DNA of 64,000 bases from Simmondsia chinensis (taxonomy: Eukaryota > Streptophyta > Magnoliopsida > Caryophyllales > Simmondsiaceae): assembly GCA_018398585.1 (NCBI GenBank), contig JAGTTD010000001.1, forward strand, positions 31,819,438 through 31,883,437, in the 5' to 3' direction. Below the pieces are notes generated by a model. It had not been told where the DNA came from, ran no database searches, and saw nothing but the letters and a program-made list of their open reading frames with translations. Position 1 is the stretch's first letter; the number at the start of each line of letters is the position of its first letter. The position numbers were made by a program, and so were the translations under genes. Shown here piece by piece: positions 24,499 to 36,700 of the stretch.

Positions 24499-24731
24499 AT
24501 GGAATTGATGGGGTGGGGGTGGGTGTGGGTGTGGGTGTTGTGTACGAGTGTGGGAGCAGTGCTGGTTATGAAAAGAGTGAATTGGTGTGTATATGAATAC
24601 AAGTTGGGTATGAAGAGGTACGCTTTGCCTCCTGGGGATTTGGGTTGGCCTGTCATTGGCAATATGTGGGCTTTTCTCAGAGCCTTCAAGTCCTCTCATC
24701 CTGATTCTTTTATGTCTTCCTTCTTCTCCAG
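24499..24731 (+). CDS. KAO: KAO exon 1
   Basis: Residues 1-77 plus two bases. It holds the membrane anchor and hinge and ends TTCTCCAG before GTATTTTC. The first codons lie in a GGGTGT/GGGTGG microsatellite (24508-24538) that encodes alternating Trp and Val, so the anchor is repeat-derived. The ATG at 24499 is preferred because it gives the family's usual N-terminal length. Confidence 0.93.
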
Positions 24732-27700
24732 GTATTTTCTTCTTTCTTTCTTTGTATTTGTAATTCATTCTTCTTCTTTGTAATTTTTTTTTTTTTTATG
24801 CTTTTAAATGAGCTAATTTAGTCTGTTTATTATCATTATATTGTTTTTGTTTTTATTCTAGAGTAAATCACAAGGGGATTTTTTTATTTAAATTGTGTTC
24901 GTAATTGGATTTTTTTTCTTTTTTTTTTTTAAAGGGAGGAGAAGAATAAGAGCCGTGAGTCACACCCTTCCCGGTTATCAATTATAATACACTGGGTCGG
25001 ATTATTTATAAATACAGTTCTAGCAATAAATTAAAAAAAAAAATTTAAAAGGATAAGTTTAACTTTAATTTATCGTACAAGTAAATTGAGTCATTGATAT
25101 ATTTGAAATAAATATTCAAAAAAGTTATTATTCAATATTAAATTTTAGTATTATCTCGAAGATCAAATTTAAATTTAATATTGTAGTTGTTTCACCGAGG
25201 ACAAATTTGGTATCATAATCCTTTTAATATTTTTTAAAAAATGACAAATTAGATATTACGAGTGATAATGTTTTTTGTTTAAATTTTGAGTTTTCCTTTT
25301 GTTATTTTTAAGCTGTCAAATTTTACCTCACCTTTCAAATCTAAGTCTAAGGTTAAAAACGTAAAAGCAACATTTTCAGTGCTTCAGGGATTTCTATCTA
25401 TTCAGGGTCGGGGTGGATGTACGCAGCATTCCCCCTTCAGGGTACCCTTGAAGGGAGACTATTTCCGAGAACCCCCAACCGAAGAGGGTACCAATACGTA
25501 AGCATCCGATCCCATTAGAACTTTGAAATTAAGCGTTTCCATCCTAAAATTATAATATTAGGTGGAGTAATCTACTAGATTTGTATGTTAGTCTTTCGTT
25601 CCAACAACTCCTATTTAGGATTCAGATTTGACTCACATGTAGAGTTTTTAACACTCCGTCTCACATGTGAATCCTCAACAATCGCACCCATCACCTTCTT
25701 CGGTACAGTTATTGGATTCAACATTCATCAGAGAGGCCTTCAATGCAACAAATTCAAATGCACCTTCTTTTTGAGGACACAATACGTCAAATAACAGCCC
25801 GATTCCCCCCATTTGATACCATGTTAAATTTCACCGGGTCTTTATAAACCTAACACACGGAGTTGAAACACATAAGATCCACGTATAAGCTCAAGTAGGA
25901 TTTCATCATAAAATCAATTGGCATTAGGTGGAGTAACCCTATTACATATTAGTCTTTTCTTTAATACAACTCGTACGCGAAATTTACATTTAACTCACGT
26001 GTAAATTTTTAACGCAGCCTTCTAAAAATAAAAAAATAAAATGATATGCAGTCCGTGACTTTTAGAAGACATGTTGTCTAGTAGCTGCAGTGCAAGGCAT
26101 ATCATAATTATAATCATAATGCATACTTGAAAGAACTATGGTTATTTTTTGAACAGAGAAAGAACTATGTTATAGAAACAACTTTTAGGTACGACGTGTT
26201 GTAATATATATATATTTCTAAATTAAATGGGATTAGAAACAAAAAATTTTCAGTCAAAGACAATACATTTTAAGGCTTAATTTTAGTAGTGGTTTTAATA
26301 ATTGATATATTAGTGAAATTCTCAAAGCTATATTACCTATTCACTTAGAACCCACCATCAAACCAAATAAATATTGACGTGTAACTATCTATACGTAACA
26401 TATTTATGACACGTTATGTAACATCCATGGGTCTCTGCTTCTGCAATGTGGAAATGGTGCCTGCCAATTGCGATTTCGTTTCAAGTTCATTATTAATATC
26501 ATTTTTTACTATTTGATTTGTATGAAGTTTTTAATTTTTAAAAAATAAAAATTTTGTTGAAAATGATGATTTTGGTATTTTTGATTTTCTACATTTTGGT
26601 TTTTTATTCAAATTAGGAAAATGGTTCTTAACCAAAAAAAAAAAAAGAGGGAACCTTGAAATGTTGATAGCTTTCACTTAATCACTACAACAACTGTTTA
26701 ATTGTTTAGAAAACCACTTTCAAAAGTCTGAAAATTTTCATTCAATCACCTTAAATCACAATGTTAATTGTTCGTTGCCATCTAGCGGCTTTTATAGAGA
26801 TTTTAGAATACCCATTAAGGGCTTCTTTGGCATTGCTGTAAAAAAAATAATTTTATCAGAAGCATCTTTTGTAAAGTACTTTTGTAAAAAACGCTGTTTT
26901 AAATAAACATTTTGAGTTTAGCCCAATCAGTAAAGAAATGCTTATTATAATATTGTGAGTATTTCGTTAATGTTTAAAAAAATGCCTTTTTTTTATATAA
27001 AATTAACAGAATAGACATTAACAAAAGTCTTTAACAGTTGAAAAAAATACCCTAGACCATTTCAAATATTTGATATATTTTTCAAATATTTAAAATATTT
27101 TTTTATTATTTAAAATATTTTCTAAATATATAAAATATATTTTATATAGTTAAACTAATTTTTAATATTTTAAAAATATTTTTTTCATTATTTCTAAAAT
27201 CTTTTTCTATATTTTTAAAATATTTAATTTCTTTTTAAAATTTAAAATATTTGAAAAAAGATTTAAATATTTCTCAAATATATGAAAAAATATTTTTCAA
27301 TTATATAAAATATTTTTCAAATATTTAAAATATTTTCTAACTATTGTAAATGTATTATTAATTATTAAATTTTTTTCATATTTAATATATGTTTTAGATT
27401 ATATAAAATATTTTTTAAATATATAAATTACTTTTTAAATATAATAACAAACTTTATGATACCTAAACCAAGTTTTTTTAATTGATTAATTTCTATTTCT
27501 GCTTCTGCTTAAAAGGAGAAGCACCAAAATTTCTGTTTTTCCTTAAAAGCAGAAAAACAGTTTTTACTTTCAATTAAAATTTTTTTTTTCATGGTTGCCA
27601 AATATCCTCCATATCTCAGAAAAGTATTTTTTTCCCCTTATTAAGCTAAGCGAAACAGGCTCTAAGATTGACTTAGAGTATCTGAATAAATGACAAAGCA

Positions 27701-30700
27701 TTTTCCACCCCTTTTCCCACCAAGTCTCAAATCTCACCTCTTTTAAATTCCCTCGAGATCAGACCTCGATGGGACGAGGGCATACGAAGGCATGCTAGCT
27801 TGACAAGTTTCAATCCATGCCATGTTATATTTAAATGATATTCCACAATTTGACGTGGTCTTCCGAAAAAATGGTTGTAGGTGATTTAGCAAAAAATGAC
27901 AATTTTCAATATGGTTTTCTGGAAAAAAAATTTTTGCAAAAAGTGGAAGTAGAAAATAATCTTTTTTTGATAATTAAACATATTTATTCCGAATTAAAGT
28001 TTCAAGTACGATGCAATCGCAAAGATCACTGAGATCCGAGACAATCACTACATTCATTATATCTACATCCACACAATCGGTGGTCTCAATCTGTTAATGT
28101 CTATCTTACCCAAAGTATGTACATGGTAATTAACTAGCCTTTCTTATTGTATGAATGAACTCAGCGGACTCAAATAATCCTTTAGTACACCAGTTCTATT
28201 ATTGAAAAATCCGAGCTGTGCGGATAAGAAGTCGATCGACAACACCGAGTAATAGCATTCGTAGAATCTGATTCAATCTATAGGGGCTTCCCCCTCAAGC
28301 TTTCATTCTACGTGGAAATCTCAAGCGCCAATTAGATGGCTTCAATTTTCGCATATTTAGATTCCTTGTTACCTATACGGGTGCACATCGGTCCATGTTG
28401 AAGACTCCACATGTGAGTCTTGTGGAATCCCACATCGGAGTTGAGAGAAAGAAAAGATTACCTTATAAGCCTAGTGGATTACTTCACCTATTGCCAATTG
28501 GTTTTAGGATGGAACCCCACTTGGGCTTATATGTGGATCTCGTAAGTTCCAACTCCGTGGGTCGGGCCTAAAGGCCCGATGAAATTTAACATGGTATCAG
28601 AGCGGGTTGTTGATCCCGATCTCGTGTTTGTCGTACCTTGTCCTCATGAAGAGGAGGTGCATTTGTGTTTGGTGCGCCAAGGGCCTCTCCAGTATGTTGG
28701 ATCCAATTGGATCGGAGAAGGCGAGGAGTACGTTTGTCACAGACTCACATGTGAGGGGGTGTGTTGAAGACTCCACATGTGAGTCTTGTGGAATCCCACA
28801 TCGGAGCTGAGAGAAAGAAAAGATCACCTTATAAGCCTAGTGGATTACTTCACCTATTGCCAATTGGTTTTAGGATGGAACCCCACTTGGGCTTATATGT
28901 GGATCTCGTAAGTTCCAACTCCGTGGGTCGGGCCTAAAGGCCCGATGAAATTTAACAGTCCAAGACCGGACCAAACTGGACCGGACCACGGACCAAAGAC
29001 CAAAGTACGTCAAAGACCGGTTAGAAACCGGTTTGGACCGAGTTGGCCCGGTTTTTATGTAACAAGTGCAACTATAAGAAGAAAAACGTTTTCATACGAA
29101 AGTTAAAAATTAGAAATAATGATAATAGTATAATTTACACAATATATATACATATATATAAATGGTAAAAAATATAAATATTTAATTTTATAAGATCCAA
29201 TATTTTTAGATAAATAAATTATATATTAAAATTATTTACCCAAAATATTTAATACGTAATTGATGTTGATCAGTCTTCGGTCCGGTCTTTGGGTTTTCCG
29301 GCCTTGGACCGGACCAGACCAGACCGAAGACCGATTAAGCACATATATTAGGACCGAAGACCGGACCGATATGTGGTCGGTCTAGTCCGATCCTTGACCA
29401 AAATGGCCAGTCTAGTCCGGTCCAGTCCGGCAGTCTGGTCCGGTCTGGTCCGCTTTTTGTTCACTCCTACCTATTGACATAAAGAAGACACCCAAGAACC
29501 TCCCATGGTGATTACGCAACACACCGCTAATCCCAGCCGCCCTTGGTTTACCTTTTCAAGCGTCATCCACATTCCATTTGGTCGAACTTAGTGGAGGATT
29601 TTGCCAAGTTACCGAAGGTTACACTCAATAGTACTTGCTACATGCTTGGCCGAATAAGGAAATTATCTGACCACGCCGAAACCCAAAAGCCCAAACCCCT
29701 TCTTATTAGTTCCACCATCAAATTAAAAAATAAAAATTATTTTCAAAATATTCATTTTGGTGTTTTTAAAATCCAAAAACTATAATTCAAGATATAATAA
29801 AAATGCCACATAACATTTCCTATTGGAAGCTTTTCAGAAAGGGTTGAGAATTAATACGAAATTATTTCTTGCCATTTCAGCATTGGCAATGCGATCCCTT
29901 GGTTAATTTCCTATTATTTTCTTTGCATAATTGGAGGCTTTTTTACCATTTTGAAAGTATATGAACATATGCGAGCCAGTGTTCGAAATAATACCCCAAA
30001 AAAAAAAAGAATTCCAAAATTAACTTTCAAAAGAAAAGTATTTATCCAAATAATATTCACTTCATCTTTAGTATTTTTTGTTTTTTTTTTGTCTATTTAA
30101 AAATAAATAAATAAAAATGTAAACTTTTCAATACATGCATGCAAGTGCATGCATATATGTTTGATTTTTTTTCAAACTTTATAATATTTCATAATTGTCA
30201 TAAATAAAATAAATTACTTACTTATTAAATACAACAACAACAACAACAAACTCAGTGCCTCCAAGGGCTCCCGCCAAAAGCAAGGTCTGGGGAGGGTAGA
30301 TGCACGTAGCCTTCCCCCTTCAGGGGGTACTTATTTATTAAATACTTAAATTAATTATACATAAATTTAGAATTTTGATATTTATTAGAACTCTTTAATT
30401 ATATTCCTTCATTCATAGAGTGTGTGTGGTATATAACTTAATAGAGCCAGATTTATATCAAAAAATTAAAAATAGAATATAAATAAATTATTAAATTATT
30501 CATAAAATATTTAAATCAAATTATTTATAAAATTTAGACTTTTAATTATTATTAGGTAATCATATTTTTTGAATAAAAGTAAAAAAATAAAAAAAGTCAA
30601 AGATAATGCGAATTTATTTGAATAAATAGTTTTTTCTAAATAGTTTTGAAAGTATTTTTTCAATTTTATACTTTGGTTGAGTCAAGGCTGATGTGATTGA

Positions 30701-33700
30701 GGTTGATGGAAAGTATTTGTACTTAAATTGTATATATCCGCATTTGCTTGAGATTAATTTGTTAGAAAAATTGGCAATTAAGCATAATGGAAACAAAAAA
30801 TATCAAAAAGTATCAAAAAATAACATCAATATTTACATAGAAACTCTCTCAGCAAGAGAAAAAAACCACGAGGCTCAAACGGGTGCCTCAATCCACCATG
30901 AAATTTAGGAATTATAATCTCTAATTATAATCTCCTAAACCTTATATGCAATCGTCAACATCAACATTAACAATGTGACAATTGCATGGTAAGTCACCGA
31001 CCAGTGGCGGATCCAGAAAAAACAATCACTGGGGCCACATTTTATAGTAAATATGTATAATAAAGTACCTTGAGGTTTAAATATTTTATCACTTAAACAC
31101 TCTATATTAGAATTTCATTAGTTTGTAAAACTTAAGTGATAAAATTTTGAGCTTTAGAGTACAAAATGATTAAAGCTTAAGATACCCATAGTATGTATTG
31201 AGATGTTTAAACCTATTGGTACCTAAATGATAAAATTCCTAATTTTTATATCAAAACTCAATACCCTGGCCTTACAACACAATTTTTCATACATGTTTAA
31301 TGTATGAACAAATCATAAATCAATAGGAAGATGAAAAATATATAAATCAAGAAGAAACCAAAATGAGAGAGAGAGAGACAGAGCGAGCAAAGACCTTCAG
31401 TTCAATTGAGAGGAGAGAGAGTCAGAGAGAGGGGGAGGGAAAGAGCAGCGATGGCTTACTTTTGGGGTTCACGACGGGGAGAGAGATACCAGGCTGCACG
31501 TCTTAAGGGCAGAGAGAGATAAAGTTCAGTGAGAGGTAGAGCTACACCGGATGTGGTCGGTCGGAGTTCACAATGGGCCAGCAGAGAGTCGGGGAGAGAG
31601 AGCGTCTAAGCAAGAATGAGCGCATTGGGTGTTGGGGGGCGCGGGGGAAAGTTGGGGCCGTGTCTTTGTTTGGGGCTTTGGAAGTGGGGGCCTGTTATTA
31701 TATTTGGACTTCTGGAAATTAAATTCAGCAATTGGGCTTTTGGGGGGTATTGGGGCCCATGCCCCTAATTCTATAATATTAAATCTGCCCCTGTCACTTA
31801 GTATTACTTTTATATTTGAGTTTTTAGTTTATAAAAACCTGAAATTGTTTTAAAGATGACTTTTTTATTTTTTAAATATTGAATCTTTAAAAATTTTCAG
31901 AAACGTAGAAAATTAAAATAAGAATGAAAAAGATAATATCAAAAACTTGATAATCAATTTCGGAAAAATGAAAAGTTGATACCGGATGGACCCTTAAGTA
32001 CACTACGAATTATTAGGCTTTCGATTTAGTAATATGGACATGCACCGATATAAACGTGGATGACACGTGGCGAATGAAGATAGGCTGCATGACTATAAAT
32101 TTTTTTTTTTTGTCTTTTTCTTGTATTTAACCTTTTTTTTTTTTATAGCTTTTAGGCGGAAAAACAAGATTATATTTTGCTTGTGTGGCAATATATGTTT
32201 GGCCTTTTAAGTTGATGGTTTGAGCTTTAACTGCCATGTGTTGTGTTCAGGCGCTTTACATGATAAATTATTATGTGAGGAGGGGTCACCACGTCATATT
32301 TGGCCGGCTGGTGACCTCAATCTATGATAAATTGATATATAAATTAGTCTAAAGTTAAGGGAGTTTATGTTTAATATGGTGGGTTTATTCCATTATTTTT
32401 AGTATTATTTTTCAAAAAAAATAAAAAATAAGAATTTTGTTGATAAAAAAAATAAAAAATTATAGCATTTTATATAGGATTTCAATCAAATTAAAATCGT
32501 AAAAAATAGCCCCTCTCTCTTTCCTTACCTCCAAATAACCATTCATGGTTTATTATAAAACTAAGTTGGATATAAACTTTCATAATATTAATAAAAGTCA
32601 ACCGAGTGTACATATGTAAGAAATAAAAAAAATATTTAAATTGAATGGAGTAAATATGTAATTTTGGCCTTCATAGTTAGTCCTTCGAAAATTGAATTGA
32701 TTCAATTTCAAGTGATTTAAACGAATCAATTAGTGATGAACAAGATTCATTGTTGAAGAGGAAATTGATATGAATATTACTGAGGGTCATGTTAGAACGA
32801 GTCTCGAGCCTTCTCGATTACCACATTACCCGCCACGTTAGCTCTAGTGCCACCTTATTATAGGTTTATTAGTATAAATAAGAGGGGTTGGTTAGTGAAT
32901 TAGGTATGTTTATTGTTATTGATCAAATGTGATCTCTCTACTCTCTCTCTCTCTCTCTCTAAATCTTCTCTATATCTCCCCTTTTTCATCTAGATTTCTC
33001 CACCTTTCTCTATTACTATCTTGTAAAAACTCCTCTATACGGGACAGCCGATTACTGTCCCGTAGCTACTGATTTGAGTGTTTATGATGTTGGGTTGAGT
33101 TTTCGGGAGCTAGATCGATATTGGTTCGTATCAATTGGTATCAGAGCCAAGTTCCTCGCCTTGCTCATTGTTACTCGGCTCAATCCATACATGGGAGGCT
33201 TGTACAAGAGAAGAAAAGGCTATTGAGGTGCAATTCAAGTTTTACACATAAGGTGTTCGATACAATGCCTTAAATTGATTTTCAAGGTATGATTTGCATT
33301 CTTGAGGTCTAAATTTGAGGATTTGAATTTGAATTATAAAACTTCAAGCATTGCGAAAAAGGTGTTCGACAAAATGCCACATGATGAAATTCCACATTTG
33401 TTCAACCCGAATTCTGTTCAAGTCAAGTCTCCTAAAGATGCTACACTCTTGATCAAAGTTTCAGAGCTTCATTACCCTGTGGATGAGCATGTGCTTTTTC
33501 AAGTGTTTTGTCCTTATGGTGTTCTTGACAGAATCGAAGCGCTCTCATCTTCTATTCTTGAGGTTGTGGCTCATGTTAGCTATTATACAATTTGGAGTGC
33601 CAGTTTAGCCTTAAACTTGAATGGGAGATTCCTATATGATCAATGTTGTGCCTTAAACATTCAATATCTCAAGACCCATGATACTACTTTTGAGCACAAG

Positions 33701-36700
33701 GAGCCAAGCGCCGTTAAAGCAACCTTCTATTGTAAGGAAGGTACTTCAGAATTAACAAGCTTTGAAGATGACAACCAGGTTGAGGAAAGTGATGGTGACG
33801 AGAGCCATAACCAGGATGAAGAGGTCAAAGAAGAGATGCTGGAATCCATCGAGCAGGAGCTTTCATTGTAAGATTTGGTGGAGGATGAAACTATGAAGAA
33901 GTTGGGACCCTTGAACCCCACCGAGAATCACGACCATGGCGTGAAGATTGGTGGTAATGAGAAGATCGAGGCCAACCACCACCTCCAACAGGTTGTCGCC
34001 TCACTGGAGAAGAAGACGCCTCCATTGTCATCATCAAAACGGAGGTCGAAGACGCCAAAAGCAGCATCTAAGAACAGGTCGGAGAAGATGAGGCAACCAT
34101 GGAAGGGGTACCACACCCATTGTGGTGTTGCGGCATCTACTGCCAAGGGAGTACCGACATCGGAGAAGGACAGGGTTCAGTGGCCGAACATGATGTTGAA
34201 ACAAAGGGGCAAGCAGAGGAGGATGTGGAAGTTGTGCAACTATTGCTACCGCCTTCGCCTTATTGTCTCACTGCTGGTCGTCGTTGAGCCCCGCCACTTG
34301 CAGCTAGGTCGGGTTAGGGTTTCGAGGAGCAGGACTCCATCACATGCGCAGAGGAAGAAGAAGAGACGTGTGGGTTTGGGGGTAGCTTTTGGGTTTAATT
34401 ACGATTTTACCCCTAAATTTATTTTTAATTACTTAATCACCAATTAATCAGATATTTTGAAGAAAACTTTTTTTTGGTAATTTTTGAAAGTCTAAGGGGG
34501 TAAAAGTGTAATTTTGGTATTTGATCCCGAAGGGTTTCATCCATTGGTATATCAATATCTTGACCCTTGAGGATAACGGTCATTCTATGGCGGGGTATTG
34601 ATACGAATATTACTGAAGGTCATGCCCGAACAAGTCTTGAGCCTTCCCGATTGCCACGTCAGCCCTAGTGCCACTTCATCATAGGTTTATTAGTATGAAT
34701 AAGAGGGGTTGATTTAGTGAATTAGGTATGTTTAGTGTTATAGATCAAATGTGATCACTCTACTCTCCCTCCCTAAATCTTCTCTATATCTCCCGCTTTT
34801 CATCTAGATTTCTCCCCGTTTCTCTATTATTATCTTGTAAAAACTCTTTGGAGATATATACAATCCGGGACAGCCGATTACTGCCCCATAGCTACTAATT
34901 TGAGTGTTTATGATGTTGGGTTGGGTTTTCGGGAGCTATATCGATATTAATTCGTATCAGAAACCCTCTTCATATGACTTTTTCTTCTTCAAATTTCCCT
35001 TTTTATGAAATTTTAAGTGGAACATTCAAAAAATTTGTATTTTTTTGTAATTTCAATTTAATTGAAATTCTAAGCAAATATTAGAATTTTTAAAAATGAC
35101 ACCAAAATTAATTAAATAAACTTCCAGGTTAAGCATAACCTCCCTTAATTTTAGACCGATTCATATGTTAGTTTGTTATTGGCTAGGATCACAACTTAGC
35201 AGATATGACGTGGTGACGCTGCCTCATATAATAATTTCTCGCTTTGCATTTGCCACGTCACATCTGTGTTCTTTGTGGGGTATCTCTCCATCAATTCTGA
35301 ACTTTGGAGTTTTCTCTTGTGTTACAAAATTCGTCAATCAACTAGTCCTTGCATTGTAATATTGGGTAAGTTATAGAAAATTTTCTTATTTTAAGTTTTA
35401 AAAATAAAAAACTCTCAATATAAATAAAATTTAATACTTAACTTTTTATTTGTAAAAAAATTAATTACTTTATTTTAAATTAATTTTTATGATTATTTTC
35501 CCACAAAAGTGAGGGACTAAGTGTTTAATTTTGTTTTTATAAGAAAATTTATATTTTAGATATAAGATATGGGGTTTATATTTTTAGAAATATATATATG
35601 TAATTATTTTATTTAATTATAGTAATTAAATAAAAAATTTAGAAGATGATAAAACATTTTAAAAATTTCCATATAAAAATAGTAAGATAAGATGTAATAA
35701 TTTTTTGTTGAAATAAATTTCAAAATTACGTTAATAAATTTGAAATTAAATGTATACGAAATTAAAAATTTGAAATAAATTATGAAACAATAATTTTTTT
35801 TGAAAGTTTGAAAAACAAAAGTTAAAAAAATATTTCTATATCTTTTCAAACTTTTTCCAAAATAATTTTTTCTTAATTTATTTTTGAACCTTTTGATTTC
35901 ATATATTTTTTTTTAATTTTAAATTTATTAATCTAAATTTAAAATTTATTTTTAACAAATTTATTATATAATTAGAAAATCCCTTATCTTTTGTATAGAA
36001 ACATAAAAACTCCTATCTTTGCCTAACCACATACAACTCCTTCTGAAAATAAAATCAAAAACTTAATTCTTCACTTTTAGTGAACAAAATGGCATTAAAA
36101 AGTTCATTGGGTTTGAAGTGATGAATTTTTCAAAAGTGAGATCGTTATCGGTTTTTTGTTATTGAAACAAAAGATAGGGGTGTTTTTTTCGATTTTCTGC
36201 AGTATATTTATGATTAGAGTTATTTATCCTATTACTTTATGTATTTTGGCTGTGGTATAAACTTACATTTTGCGCATTTAACTATATTAGTTTATTTTAT
36301 GTCAGTAATTTAGTTATAGAGTAAAATTTATGTCAATTTTATATGAAATTTTAATTATTTGGATCACGAATGTGTTTAAATTAGGTTGCTGAGTATTGGG
36401 TGACTTGTATTAGATATGACCAAGTCTTAAAAGTTATGTCATGAACTCAATTTCAATTTTATTATAGAAGTAGATTAACATAATATAAATATAAATTGTA
36501 CGAAAATCAAATTAATAGAATTAAAAATAAAATAATTAAATTAACACAGTGTAAAATGTACAAAGATTTTTAGGTAAATAGCAATATAGAACATGTGTTA
36601 ATTTGTCCAAAAAAAAAAAAAGATATAACATGTGTGTTAGTTCATATATCTAATACATATCATTTTCGGTCTTGTCCAACCCTTTGCCTTGCCTCTCCAT

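Noticed and set aside
24448..24768. Minus-strand open frames of 76-106 codons over KAO exon 1
   Set aside because: They are antisense shadows of the KAO first exon and the GT microsatellite (His/Thr/Pro repeats).
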